Origin: Hydractinia symbiolongicarpus
Taxonomy: Eukaryota; Cnidaria; Hydrozoa; Anthoathecata; Hydractiniidae
Length of the DNA: 64,000 bases
NCBI RefSeq assembly: GCF_029227915.1
Contig: NC_079886.1
Location: 2,294,001-2,358,000 of the forward strand
Direction of reading: 5' to 3'
Part shown: one piece after another, positions 12,701-26,700 of the stretch
Numbering within the stretch: the first letter of the stretch is position 1
How the letters are laid out: each line of letters starts with the position of its first letter
The notes under the pieces: model-generated
What the model saw: the letters and a program-made list of their open reading frames with translations, nothing else
Databases searched by the model: none
What the model was told of the DNA's origin: nothing
Made by a program: the position numbers and the translations under genes

Positions 12701-15700
12701 ATACTTTTGACTATACGGGCCGAGTACGGGATTTACGGGAAATCGCGGGTTTTCGTTTGCCGGCGATTAAACTTCTTTTATTCAGCGTCTCATCAAAAAT
12801 GAAAATTTTTTTGAAAACTACAAGTCTGATTCGTTTTAGTGGTGAAAAAATAATTTAAAAAATCGTTCGGAAAATGAATTTACTCCCTGGGTACTTTCTT
12901 TGTATACTTTTGACTATACGGGCCGAGTCCGGGATTTACGGGAAATCGCTAGTTTTGGTTTGCCGGCGATTAAACTTCTTTTATTCAGCGTCTTATCAAA
13001 AATGAAAACATTTTTGAAAACTACAAGTCTCATGCGTTTTAGTGGTGAAAAAATAATTTAAAAAATCGTTCTGAAAATTAGTTTACTCACAGGGTACTTT
13101 CTTTGTATACATTCGACTATAGGGGCCAATCCCGGGATTTACAGGAAATCGCGGGTTTTTGTATGCGGGCGATTAAACTTCTTTTATTCAGCGTCTCATC
13201 AAAAATGATAACATTTTTGAAAACTACAAGTCTCATGCGTTTTAGTGGTGAAAAAATAATTTAAAAAATCGTTCGGGAAATGAGTTTACTCCCTGGGTAC
13301 TTTCTTTGTATACTTTTGACTATATGGGCCAAGCCCGGGATTTACAGGAAATCGCGGGTTTTCGTTTGCCGGCGATTAAACTTCTTTTATTCTGCGTCTC
13401 ATCAAAAATGAAAACATTTTGGAAAACTACAAGTCTCATGCGTTTTAGTGGTGAAAAAATAATTTAAAAAATCATTCGGGAAATCAGTTTACTCCCTGGG
13501 TCCTTTTTGGTGTACTTTTGACTATACGGGCCGAGTACGGGATTTACGGGAAATCGCGGGTTTTCGTTAGCCGGCAATTAAACTTCTTTTATTTAGCGTC
13601 TCATCAAAAATGAAAACATTTTTGAAAACTACAAGTCTCATGCGTTTTAGTGGTGAAAAAATAATTTAAAAAATCGTTCGGGAAATGAGTTTACTCCCTG
13701 GGTACTTTCTTTGTATACTTTTGACTATACGGGCCGAGTACGGGATTTACGGGAAATCTTGGATTTTCGTTTGCCGGTGATTAAACTTCTTTTATTCAGC
13801 GTCTCATCAAAAATGAAAATATTTTTGAAAACTACAAGTCTCATTCGTTTTAGTGGTGAAAAAATAATTTAAAAAATCGTTCGGGAAATGAATTTACTCC
13901 CTGGGTACTTTCTTTGTATACTTTTGACTATACGGGCCGAGTACGGGATTTACGGGAAATCTTGGGTTTTCGTCTGCCGGCGATTAAACTTCTTTAATTT
14001 AGCGTTTCATCAAAAATGAAAACATTTTTAAAAACTACAAGTCTCAGGCGTTTTAGTGGTGAAAAAATAATTTAAAAAATCGTTCGGGAAATGAGTTTAC
14101 TCCCTGGGTACTTTTTTTATATACATTCGACTATACTGGCCGAGTACGGGATTTACGGGAAATCGCGGGTTTTCGTTTGCCGGCGATTAAACTTCTTTTA
14201 TTTAGCGTCTCATCAAAAATGAAAATATTTTTAAAAACTACAAGTTTCATGCGTTTTAGTGGTGAAAAAATAATTTAAAAAATCGTTCGGGAAATGAGTT
14301 TACTCCCTGGGTCCTTTTTTGTGTACTTTTGACTATACGGGCCGAGTACGGGATTTACGGGAAATCGCGGGTTTTCGTTTGCCGGCAATTAAACTTCTTT
14401 TATTCAGCGTCTCATCAAAAATGAAAACATTTTTGAAAACTACAAGTCTCATGCGTTTTAGTGGTGAAAAAATAATTTAAAAAGTCGTTCGGAAAATGAG
14501 TTTACTCCCTGGGTACTTTCTTTGTATACTTTTGACTATACGGGCCGAGTACGGGATTTACGGAAAATCGCGGGTTTTCGTTTGCCGGCGATTAAACTTC
14601 TTTTATTCAGCGTCTCATCAAAAATGAAAATATTTTTGAAAACTACAAGTCTTATTCGTTTTAGTGTTGAAAAAATAATTGAAAAAATCGTTCGGGAAAT
14701 GAATTTACTCCCTGGGTACTTTCTTTGTAAACATTCGACTATATGGGGCCAAGCCCGGGATTTACAGGAAATCGCATGTTTTCGTTTGCCGGCGATTAAA
14801 CTTCTTTTATTCAGCGTCTCATCAAAAATGAAAATATTTTTGAAAACTACAAGTCTCATTCGTTTTAGTGATGAAAAAATAATTTAAAAATTCGTTCGGG
14901 AAGTGAATTTACTCCCTGGGTACTTTGTTTGTATACTTTTGACTATACGGGCCGAGTCCGGGATTTACGGGAAATCGCTAGTTTTGGTTTGCCGGCAATT
15001 AAACTTCTCTTATTTAGCGTCTCATCAAAAATGAAAACATTTTTGAAAGCTACAAGTCTCGTGCGTTTTAGTGGTGAAAAAATAATTTAAAAAATCGTTC
15101 GGGAAATGAATTTACTCCCTGGGTACTTTCTTTGTAAACATTCGACTATATGGGGTTAAGCCCGGGATTTACAGGAAATCGCGGGTTTTCGTTTGCCGGC
15201 GATTAAACTTCTTTTATTCAGCGTCTCATCAAAAATGAAAATATTTTTGAAAACTACAAGTCTCATTCGTTTTAGTGATGAAAAAATAATTTAAAAAATC
15301 GTTCGGGAAATGAATTTACTCCCTGGGTACTTTGTTTGTATACTTTTGACTATACGGGCCGAGTCCGGGATTTACGGGAAATCGCTAGTTTTGGTTTGCC
15401 GGCAATTAAACTTCTCTTATTTAGCGTCTCATCAAAAATGAAAACATTTTTGAAAGCTACAAGTCTCCTGCGTTTTAGTGGTGAAAAAATAATTTAAAAA
15501 ATCGTTCGGGAAATGAGTTTACTCCTTGAGTACTTTCTTTGTATACTTTTGACTACACGGGTCGAGTATCGGATTTATGGGAAATCGCGGGTTTTCGTTT
15601 GCCGGCGATTAAACTTCTTTTATTCAGCGTCTTATCAAAAATGAAAACATTTTTGAAAACTACAAGTCTTATGCGTTTTAGTGGTGAAAAAATAATTTAA

Positions 15701-18700
15701 AAAATAATTCGGGAAATCAGTTTACTCCCTGGGTACTTTCTTTGTATACTTTTGACTATACGGGCCGAGTCCGGGATTTACGGGAAATCGCTAGTTTTCG
15801 TTTGCCGGCGATTAAACTTCTTTTATTTAGCGTCTCATCAAAAATGAAAACATTTTTGAAACTACAAGTCTCGTGCGTTTTAGTGGTGAAAAAATAATTT
15901 AAAAAATCGTTCGGGAAATGAATTTACTCCCTGGGTACTTTCTTTGTAAACATTCGACTATATGAGGCCAAGCCCGGGATTTACAGGAAATCGCGGGTTT
16001 TCGTTTGCCGGCGATTAAACTTCTCTTATTTAGCGTCTCATAAAAAATGAAAACATTTTTGAAAACTACAAGTCTCGTGCGTTTTAGTGGTGAAAAAATA
16101 ATTTAAAAATTCGTTCGGGAAATGAGTTTACTCCTTGAGTACTTTCTTTGTATAATTTTGACTACACGGGTCGAGTATCGGATTTACGGGAAATCGCGGG
16201 TTTTCGTTTGCCGGCGATTAAACTTCTTTTATTCAGCGTCTCATCAAAAATAAAAACATTTTTGAAAACTAGAAGTCTCGTGCGTTTTAGTGGTGAAAAA
16301 ATAATTTAAAAAATCGTTCGGGAAATGAATTTACTCCTTGAGTACTTTCTTTGTATACTTTTGACTATACGGGTCGAGTACCGGATTTACGGGAAATCGC
16401 GGGTTTTCGTTTGCCGGCGATTAAACTTCTTTTATTCAGCGTCTTATCAAAAATGAAAACAATTTTATAAACTACAAGACTCATGCGTTTTAGTGGCGAA
16501 AAAATAATTAAAAAATCGTTCTGAAAATCAGTTTACTCACAGGGTACTTTCTTTGTATACATTCGACTATAGGGGCCAAGCCCGGGATTTACAGGAAATC
16601 GCGGGTTTTCGTTTGCCGGCGATTAAACTCCTTTTATTCAGCGTCTCATCAAAAATGAAAACAATTTTGAAAACTACAAGAATCATGCGTTTTAGTGGTG
16701 AAAAAATAATTAAAAAATCGTTCTGAAAATCAATTTACTCACAGGGTACTTTTTTTGTATACATTCGACTATATGGGGCCAAGCCCGGGATTTACAGGAA
16801 ATCGCGGGTTTTCGTTGGCCAGCGATTAAACTCCTTTTATTCAGCGTCTCATCAAAAATGAAAACATTTTTGAAAACTACAAGTTTTATGCGTTTTAGTG
16901 GTGAAAAAATAATTTAAAAAATCATTCGGGAAATCAGTTTACTCCCTGGGTACTTTTTTTGTATACTTTTGACTATACGGGCCTAGTACGGGATTTACGG
17001 GAAATCGCGGGTTTTAGTTTGCCGGCGATTAAACTTCTTTTATTCAGCGTCTCATCAAAAATGAAAATAATTTTGAAAACTACAAGTCTCATGCGTTTTA
17101 GTGGTGAAAAAGTAATTTAAAAAATCGTTCGGGAAATGAATTTACTCGCAGGGTACTTTCTTCGTATACTTTTGACTATACGGGCCGAGTCCGGGATTTA
17201 CGGGAAATCGCGGGTTTTCGTTTGCCGGCGATTAAACTCCTTTTATTCAGCGTCTCATCAAAAATAAAAACATTTTTGAAAACTAGAAGTCTCGTGCGTT
17301 TTAGTGGTGAAAAAATAATTTAAAAAATCGTTCGGGAAATGAATTTACTCCTTGAGTACTTTCTTTGTATACTTTTGACTATACGGGTCGAGTACCGGAT
17401 TTACGGGAAATCGCGGGTTTTCGTTTGCCGGCGATTAAACTTCTTTTATTCAGCGTCTTATCAAAAATGAAAACAATTTTATAAACCACAAGACTCATGC
17501 GTTTTAGTGGTGAAAAAATAATTAAAAAATCATTCTGAAAATCAGTTTACTCACAGTGTACTTTCTTTGTATACATTCGACTATAGGGGCCAAGCCCGGG
17601 ATTTACAGGAAATCGCGGGTTTTCGTTTGCCGGCGATTAAACTCCTTTTATTCAGCGTCCGATCAAAAATGAAAACATTTTTGAAAACTACAAGTCTTAT
17701 GCGTTTTAGTGGTGAAAAAATAATTTAAAAAATCATTCGGGAAATCAGTTTACTCCCTGGGTACTTTCTTTGTATACTTTTGACTATACGGGCCGAGTCC
17801 TGGATTTACGGGAAATCGCTAGTTTTCGTTTGCCGGCGATTAAACTTCTTTTATTTAGCGTCTCATCAAAAATGAAAACATTTTTGAAACTACAAGTCTC
17901 GTGCGTTTTAGTGGTGAAAAAATAATTTAAAAAATCGTTCGGGAAATGAATTTACTCCTTGAGTACTTTCTTTGTATACATTCGACTATATGGGGCCAAG
18001 CCCGGGATTTACAGGAAATCGCGGGTTTTCGTTGGCCGGCGATTAAACTCCTTTTATTCAGCGTCTCATCAAAAATGAAAACATTTTTGAAAACTACAAG
18101 TCTTATGCGTTTTAGTGGTGAAAAAATAATTTAAAAAATCATTCGGGAAATCAGTTTACTCCCTGGGTACTTTTTTTGTATACTTTTGACTATACGGGCC
18201 GAGTACGGGATTTACGGGAAATCGCGGGTTTTCGTTTGCCGGCGATTAAACTTCTTTTATTCAGCGTCTCATCAAAAATGAAAATAATTTTGAAAACTAC
18301 AAGTCTCATGCGTTTTAGTGGTGAAAAAGTAATTTAAAAAATCGTTCGGGAAATGAATTTACTCGCAGGGTACTTTCTTTGTATACTTTTGACTATACGG
18401 GCCGAGTCCGGGATTTACGGGAAATCGCGGGTTTTCGTTTGCCGGGGATTAAACTTCTTTTATTCAGCGTCTCATCAAAAATGAAAACATTTTTGAAAAC
18501 TAGAAGTCTCGTGCGTTTTAGTGGTAAAAAAATAATTTAAAAAATCGTTCGGGAAATGAATTTACTCCTTGAGTACTTTCTTTGTATACTTTTGACTATA
18601 CGGGTCGAGTACCGGATTTACGGGAAATCGCGGGTTTTCGTTTGCCGGCGATTAAACTTCTTTTATTCAGCGTCTTATCAAAAATGAAAACAATTTTGAA

Positions 18701-19417
18701 AACTACAAGACTCATGCGTTTTAGTGGTGAAAAAATAATTAAAAAATCGTTCTGAAAATCAGTTTACTCACAGGGTACTTTCTTTGTATACATTCGACTA
18801 TAGGGGCCAAGCCCGGGATTTACAGGAAATCGCGGGTTTTCGTTTGCCGCCGATTAAACTCCTTTTATTCAGCGTCTCATCAAAAATGAAAATAATTTTG
18901 AAAACTACAAGTCTCATGCGTTTTAGTGGTGAAAAAATAATTTAAAAAATCGTTCCGGAAATGAGTTTACTCCCTGGGTACTTTCTTTGTAAACTTTTGA
19001 CTATACGGGCCGAGTCCGGGATTTACGGGAAATCGCGGGTTTTCGTTTGCCGGCGATTAAACTTCTTTTATTTAGCGTCTCATCAAAAATGAAAACATTT
19101 TTGAAAACTACAAGTCTCATGCGTTTTAGTGGTGAAAAAATAATTTAAAAAATCGTTCGGGAAATGAGTTTGCTCCTTGACTACTTTCTTTGTATACTTT
19201 TGACTATACGGGGCTAGCACCGGATTTACGGGAAATCGCAGGTTTTCGTTTGCCGGGGATTAAACTTCTTTTATTCAGCGTCTTATCAAAAATGAAAACA
19301 TTTTTGAAAACTACAAGTCTCATGCGTTTTAGTGGTGAAAAAATAATTTAAAAAATCGTTCTTAAAATCAGTTTACTCACAGGGTACTTTCTTTGTATAC
19401 ATTCGACTATAGGGGCC
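7110..19417 (+). repeat. Long intra-array duplication, copy 1 (lacks the transposon)
   Basis: Private variants in this interval reappear in order between about 44.6 and 57.7 kb: CGCGAG at 7258 and 44754, GAGTAGGGG at about 10685 and 49004, the GAAAAATTTTTTG form at 12395 and 49489, CGCATG at 14773 and 51462, CTTCGTATAC at about 17160 and 55473. Offsets are 37,496, 38,319, 37,094, 36,689 and 38,313 bp. Most offset changes are close to multiples of 203 bp. The site equivalent to the transposon insertion, 19414-19420, is uninterrupted here. Confidence 0.8.
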
Positions 19418-21900
19418 AAGCCCGGGATTTACAGGAAATCGCTGGTTTTCGTTTGCCGGCGATTAAACTTCTTTTATTTAGCGTCTCTCAAAAATGAAAA
19501 TATTTTTGAAAACTACAAGTCTCATGCGTTTTGGTGGTGAAAAAATAACTTAAAAAATCGTTCTGAAAATCAGTTTACTCACAGGGTACTTTTTTTGTAT
19601 ACATTCGACTATATGGGGCCAAGCCCGGGATTTACAGGAAATCGCGGGTTTTCGTTCGCCGGCGATTAAACTCCTTTTATTCAGCGTCTCATCAAAAATA
19701 AAAACATTTTTGAAAACTACAAGTCTTATGCGTTTTAGTGGTGAAAAAATAATTTAAAAAATCATTCGGGAAATCAGTTTACTCCCTGGGTACTTTTTTT
19801 GTATACTTTTGACTATACGGGCCGAGTACGGCATTTACGGGAAATCGCGGGTTTTCGTTTACCGGCGATTAAACTTCTTTTATTCAGCGTCTCATCAAAA
19901 ATGAAAACATTTTTGAAAACTAGAAGTCTCGTGCGTTTTAGTGGTGAAAAAATAATTTAAAAAATCGTTCGGGAAATGAATTTACTCCTTGAGTACTTTC
20001 TTTGTATACTTTTGACTATACGGGTCGAGTACCGGATTTACGGGAAATCGCGGGTTTTCGTTTGCCGGCGATTAAACTTCTTTTATTCAGCGTCTTATCA
20101 AAAATGAAAACAATTTTGAAAACTACAAGACTCATGCGTTTTAGTGGTGAAAAAATAATTAAAAAATCGTTCTGAAAATCAGTTTACTCACAGGGTACTT
20201 TCTTTGTATACATTCGACTATAGGGGCCAAGCCCGGGATTTACAGGAAATCGCGGGTTTTCGTTTGCCGCCGATTAAACTCCTTTTATTCAGCGTCTCAT
20301 CAAAAATGAAAATAATTTTGAAAACTACAAGTCTCATGCGTTTTAGTGGTGAAAAAATAATTTAAAAAATCGTTCCGGAAATGAGTTTACTCCCTGGGTA
20401 CTTTCTTTGTAAACTTTTGACTATACGGGCCGAGTCCGGGATTTACGGGAAATCGCGGGTTTTCGTTTGCCGGCGATTAAACTTCTTTTATTTAGCGTCT
20501 CATCAAAAATGAAAACATTTTTGAAAACTACAAGTCTCATGCGTTTTAGTGGTGAAAAAATAATTTAAAAAATCGTTCGGGAAATGAGTTTGCTCCTTGA
20601 CTACTTTCTTTGTATACTTTTGACTATACGGGGCTAGCACCGGATTTACGGGAAATCGCAGGTTTTCGTTTGCCGGGGATTAAACTTCTTTTATTCAGCG
20701 TCTTATCAAAAATGAAAACATTTTTGAAAACTACAAGTCTCATGCGTTTTAGTGGTGAAAAAATAATTTAAAAAATCGTTCTTAAAATCAGTTTACTCAC
20801 AGGGTACTTTCTTTGTATACATTCGACTATAGGGGCCAAGCCCGGGATTTACAGGAAATCGCGGGTTTTCGTTTGCCGGCGATTAAACTTCTTTTATTTA
20901 GCGTCTCTCAAAAATGAAAATATTTTTGAAAACTACAAGTCTCATGCGTTTTGGTGGTGAAAAAATAACTTAAAAAATCGTTCTGAAAATCAGTTTACTC
21001 ACAGGGTACTTTTTTTGTATACATTCGACTATATGGGGCCAAGCCCGGGATTTACAGGAAATCGCGGGTTTTCGTTCGCCGGCGATTAAACTCCTTTTAT
21101 TCAGCGTCTCATCAAAAATAAAAACATTTTTGAAAACTACAAGTCTTATGCGTTTTAGTGGTGAAAAAATAATTTAAAAAATCATTCGGGAAATCAGTTT
21201 ACTCCCTGGGTACTTTTTTTGTATACTTTTGACTATACGGGCCGAGTACGGCATTTACGGGAAATCGCGGGTTTTCGTTTACCGGCGATTAAACTTCTTT
21301 TATTCAGCGTCTCATCAAAAATGAAAACATTTTTGAAAACTAGAAGTCTCGTGCGTTTTAGTGGTGAAAAAATAATTTAAAAAATCGTTCGGGAAATGAA
21401 TTTACTCCTTGAGTACTTTCTTTGTATACTTTTGACTATACGGGTCGAGTACCGGATTTACGGGAAATCGCGGGTTTTCGTTTGCCGGCGATTAAACTTC
21501 TTTTATTCAGCGTCTTATCAAAAATGAAAACAATTTTGAAAACTACAAGACTCATGCGTTTTAGTGGTGAAAAAATAATTAAAAAATCGTTCTGAAAATC
21601 AGTTTACTCACAGGGTACTTTCTTTGTATACATTCGACTATAGGGGCCAAGCCCGGGATTTACAGGAAATCGCGGGTTTTCGTTTGCCGCCGATTAAACT
21701 CCTTTTATTCAGCGTCTCATCAAAAATGAAAATAATTTTGAAAACTACAAGTCTCATGCGTTTTAGTGGTGAAAAAGTAATTTAAAAAATCGTTCGGGAA
21801 ATGAATTTACTCGCAGGGTACTTTCTTTGTATACTTTTGACTATACGGGCCGAGTCCGGGATTTACGGGAAATCGCGGGTTTTCGTTTGCCGGCGATTAA
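18480..21900 (+). repeat. Higher-order block, 7-mer (1,420 bp) tandem
   Basis: TAGAAGTCTCGTGCG starts at 19921 and 21341, exactly 1,420 bp apart, and an earlier related copy begins near 18511. Accompanying private variants repeat at the same period: GGGGCTAGCACCGG, GCCGCCGATTAAACTCC, a 3-bp-shorter GTCTCTCAAAAATG form, and GTTCGCCGGCG. The total is about one byte short of seven 203-bp monomers per period because some monomers carry AATTAAAAAA in place of AATTTAAAAAA. More than two copies are visible. Confidence 0.85.
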
Positions 21901-23799
21901 ACTTCTTTTATTTAGCGTCTCATCAAAAATGAAAACATTTTTTAAAACTACAAGTCTCATGCGTTTTAGTGGTGAAAAAATAATTTAAAAAATCGTTCGG
22001 GAAATGAGTTTACTCCTTAACTACTTTCTTTGTATATTTTTGACTATACGGGGCAAGCCCGGGATTTACAGGAAATCGCGGGTTTTCGTTTGCCGGCGAT
22101 TAAACTTCTTTTATTTAGCGTCTCATCAAAAATGAAAATATTTTTGAAAACTACAAGTCTCATGCGTTTTAGTGGTGAAAAAATAATTTAGAAAATCGTT
22201 CCGGAAATGAGTTTACTCCCTGGGTACTTTCTTTGTAAACTTTTGACTATACGGGCCAAGCCTGGGATTTACAGGAAATCGCGGGTTTTCCTTTGCCGGC
22301 GATTAAACTTCTTTTATTTAGCGTCTCATCAAAAATGAAAATATTTTTAAAAACTACAAGTCTCATGCGTTTTAGTGGTGAAAAAATAATTTAAAAAATC
22401 ATTCGGGAAATCAGTTTACTCCCTGGGTACTTTTTTTGTATACTTTTGACTATACGGGCCGAGTACGGCATTTACGGGAAATCGCGGGTTTTCGTTTGCC
22501 GGCGATTAAACTACTTTTATTCAGCGTCTCATCAAAAATGAAAATAATTTTGAAAACTACAAGTCTCATGCGTTTTAGTGGTGAAAAAGTAATTTAAAAA
22601 ATCGTTCGGGAAATGAATTTACTCGCAGGGTACTTTCTTTGTATACTTTTGACTATACGGGCCGAGTCCGGGATTTACGGGAAATCGCGGGTTTTCGTTT
22701 GCCGGCGATTAAACTTCTTTTATTTAGCGTATTATCAAAAATGAAAACATTTTTTAAAACTACAAGTCTCATGCGTTTTAGTGGTGAAAAAATAATTTAA
22801 AAAATCGTTCGGGAAATGAGTTTACTCCTTGACTACTTTCTTTGTATACTTTTGACTATACGGGGCAAGCCCGGGATTTACAGGAAATCGCGGGTTTTCG
22901 TTTGCCGGCGATTAAACTTCTTTTATTTAGCGTCTCATCAAAAATGAAAATATTTTTGAAAACTACAAGTCTCATGCGTTTTAGTGGTGAAAAAATAATT
23001 TAGAAAATCGTTCCGGAAATGAGTTTACTCCCTGGGTACTTTCTTTGTAAACTTTTGACTATACGGGCCAAGCCTGGGATTTACAGGAAATCGCGGGTTT
23101 TCCTTTGCCGGCGATTAAACTTCTTTTATTTAGCGTCTCATCAAAAATGAAAATATTTTTAAAAACTACAAGTCTCATGCGTTTTAGTGGTGAAAAAATA
23201 ATTTAAAAAATCATTCGGGAAATCAGTTTACTCCCTGGGTACTTTTTTTGTATACTTTTGACTATACGGGCCGAGTACGGCATTTACGGGAAATCGCGGG
23301 TTTTCGTTTGCCGGCGATTAAACTACTTTTATTCAGCGTCTCATCAAAAATGAAAATAATTTTGAAAACTACAAGTCTCATGCGTTTTAGTGGTGAAAAA
23401 GTAATTTAAAAAATCGTTCGGGAAATGAATTTACTCGCAGGGTACTTTCTTTGTATACTTTTGACTATACGGGTCGAGTACCGGATTTACGGGAAATCGC
23501 GGGTTTTCGTTTGCCGGCGATTAAACTTCTTTTATTCAGCGTCTTATCAAAAATGAAAACAATTTTGAAAACTACAAGACTCATGCGTTTTAGTGGTGAA
23601 AAAATAATTAAAAAATCGTTCTGAAAATCAGTTTACTCACAGGGTACTTTCTTTGTATACATTCGACTATAGGGGCCAAGCCCGGGATTTACAGGAAATC
23701 GCGGGTTTTCGTTTGCCGCCGATTAAACTCCTTTTATTCAGCGTCTCATCAAAAATGAAAATAATTTTGAAAACTACAAGTCTCATGCGTTTTAGTGGT

Positions 23800-26700
23800 G
23801 AAAAAGTAATTTAAAAAACTTCTTTTATTTAGCGTCTCATCAAAAATGAAAATATTTTTAAAAACTACAAGTCTCATGCGTTTTAGTGGTGAAAAAATAA
23901 TTTAAAAAATCATTCGGGAAATCAGTTTACTCCCTGGGTACTTTTTTTGTATACTTTTGACTATACGGGCCGAGTACGGCATTTACGGGAAATCGCGGGT
24001 TTTCGTTTGCCGGCGATTAAACTACTTTTATTCAGCGTCTCATCAAAAATGAAAATAATTTTGAAAACTACAAGTCTCATGCGTTTTAGTGGTGAAAAAG
24101 TAATTTAAAAAATCGTTCGGGAAATGAATTTACTCGCAGGGTACTTTCTTTGTATACTTTTGACTATACGGGCCGAGTCCGGGATTTACGGGAAATCGCG
24201 GGTTTTCGTTTACCGGCGATTAAACTTCTTTTATTCAGCGTCTCATCAAAAATGAAAACATTTTTGAAAACTAGAAGTCTCGTGCGTTTTAGTGGTGAAA
24301 AAATAATTTAAAAAATCGTTCGGGAAATGAATTTACTCCTTGAGTACTTTCTTTGTATACTTTTGACTATACGGGTCGAGTACCGGATTTACGGGAAATC
24401 GCGGGTTTTCGTTTGCCGGCGATTAAACTTCTTTTATTCAGCGTCTTATCAAAAATGAAAACAATTTTGAAAACTACAAGACTCATGCGTTTTAGTGGTG
24501 AAAAAATAATTAAAAAATCGTTCTGAAAATCAGTTTACTCACAGGGTACTTTCTTTGTATACATTCGACTATAGGGGCCAAGCCCGGGATTTACAGGAAA
24601 TCGCGGGTTTTCGTTTGCCGCCGATTAAACTCCTTTTATTCAGCGTCTCATCAAAAATGAAAATAATTTTGAAAACTACAAGTCTCATGCGTTTTAGTGG
24701 TGAAAAAGTAATTTAAAAAATCGTTCGGGAAATGAATTTACTCGCAGGGTACTTTCTTTGTATACTTTTGACTATACGGGCCGAGTCCGGGATTTACGGG
24801 AAATCGCGGGTTTTCGTTTGCCGGCGATTAAACTTCTTTTATTTAGCGTCTCATCAAAAATGAAAACATTTTTTAAAACTACAAGTCTCATGCGTTTTAG
24901 TGGTGAAAAAATAATTTAAAAAATCGTTCGGGAAATGAGTTTACTCCTTGACTACTTTCTTTGTATACTTTTGACTATACGGGGCAAGCCCGGGATTTAC
25001 AGGAAATCGCGGGTTTTCGTTTGCCGGCGATTAAACTTCTTTTATTTAGCGTCTCATCAAAAATGAAAATATTTTTGAAAACTACAAGTCTCATGCGTTT
25101 TAGTGGTGAAAAAATAATTTAGAAAATCGTTCCGGAAATGAGTTTACTCCCTGGGTACTTTCTTTGTAAACTTTTGACTATACGGGCCAAGCCTGGGATT
25201 TACAGGAAATCGCGGGTTTTCCTTTGCCGGCGATTAAACTTCTTTTATTTAGCGTCTCATCAAAAATGAAAATATTTTTAAAAACTACAAGTCTCATGCG
25301 TTTTAGTGGTGAAAAAATAATTTAAAAAATCATTCGGGAAATCAGTTTACTCCCTGGGTACTTTTTTTGTATACTTTTGACTATACGGGCCGAGTACGGC
25401 ATTTACGGGAAATCGCGGGTTTTCGTTTGCCGGCGATTAAACTACTTTTATTCAGCGTCTCATCAAAAATGAAAATAATTTTGAAAACTACAAGTCTCAT
25501 GCGTTTTAGTGGTGAAAAAGTAATTTAAAAAATCGTTCGGGAAATGAATTTACTCGCAGGGTACTTTCTTTGTATACTTTTGACTATACGGGCCGAGTCC
25601 GGGATTTACGGGAAATCGCGGGTTTTCGTTTACCGGCGATTAAACTTCTTTTATTCAGCGCCTCATCAAAAATGAAAACATTTTTGAAAACTAGAAGTCT
25701 CGTGCGTTTTAGTGGTGAAAAAATAATTTAAAAAATCGTTCGGGAAATGAATTTACTCCTTGAGTACTTTCTTTGTATACTTTTGACTATACGGGTCGAG
25801 TACCGGATTTACGGGAAATCGCGGGTTTTCGTTTGCCGGCGATTAAACTTCTTTTATTCAGCGTCTTATCAAAAATGAAAACAATTTTGAAAACTACAAG
25901 ACTCATGCGTTTTAGTGGTGAAAAAATAATTAAAAAATCGTTCTGAAAATCAGTTTACTCACAGGGTACTTTCTTTGTATACATTCGACTATAGGGGCCA
26001 AGCCCGGGATTTACAGGAAATCGCTGGTTTTCGTTTGCCGCCGATTAAACTCCTTTTATTCAGCGTCTCATCAAAAATGAAAATAATTTTGAAAACTACA
26101 AGTCTCATGCGTTTTAGTGGTGAAAAAGTAATTTAAAAAACTTCTTTTATTTAGCGTCTCATCAAAAATGAAAATATTTTTAAAAACTACAAGTCTCATG
26201 CGTTTTAGTGGTGAAAAAATAATTTAAAAAATCATTCGGGAAATCAGTTTACTCCCTGGGTACTTTTTTTGTATACTTTTGACTATACGGGCCGAGTACG
26301 GCATTTACGGGAAATCGCGGGTTTTCGTTTGCCGGCGATTAAACTACTTTTATTCAGCGTCTCATCAAAAATGAAAATAATTTTGAAAACTACAAGTCTC
26401 ATGCGTTTTAGTGGTGAAAAAGTAATTTAAAAAATCGTTCGGGAAATGAATTTACTCGCAGGGTACTTTCTTTGTATACTTTTGACTATACGGGCCGAGT
26501 CCGGGATTTACGGGAAATCGCGGGTTTTCGTTTGCCGGCGATTAAACTACTTTTATTCATCGTCTCATCAAAAATGAAAATAATTTTGAAAACTACAAGT
26601 CTCATGCGTTTTAGTGGTGAAAAAGTAATTTAAAAAATCATTCGGGAAATGAATTTACTCGCAGGGTACTTTCTTTGTATACTTTTGACTATACGGGCCG

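Noticed and set aside
14522-14887. Open frame of 121 codons across two monomers (similar ones at 1900-2094, 4369-4659, 17946-18134, 37987-38525, 51388-51576, 55271-55636, 56259-56447)
   Set aside because: All are translations of the same satellite monomer in whichever frame happens to be open. The 203-bp unit is not a multiple of three, frames end at the AATAATTTAA tract, and substitutions show no coding bias that I can see.
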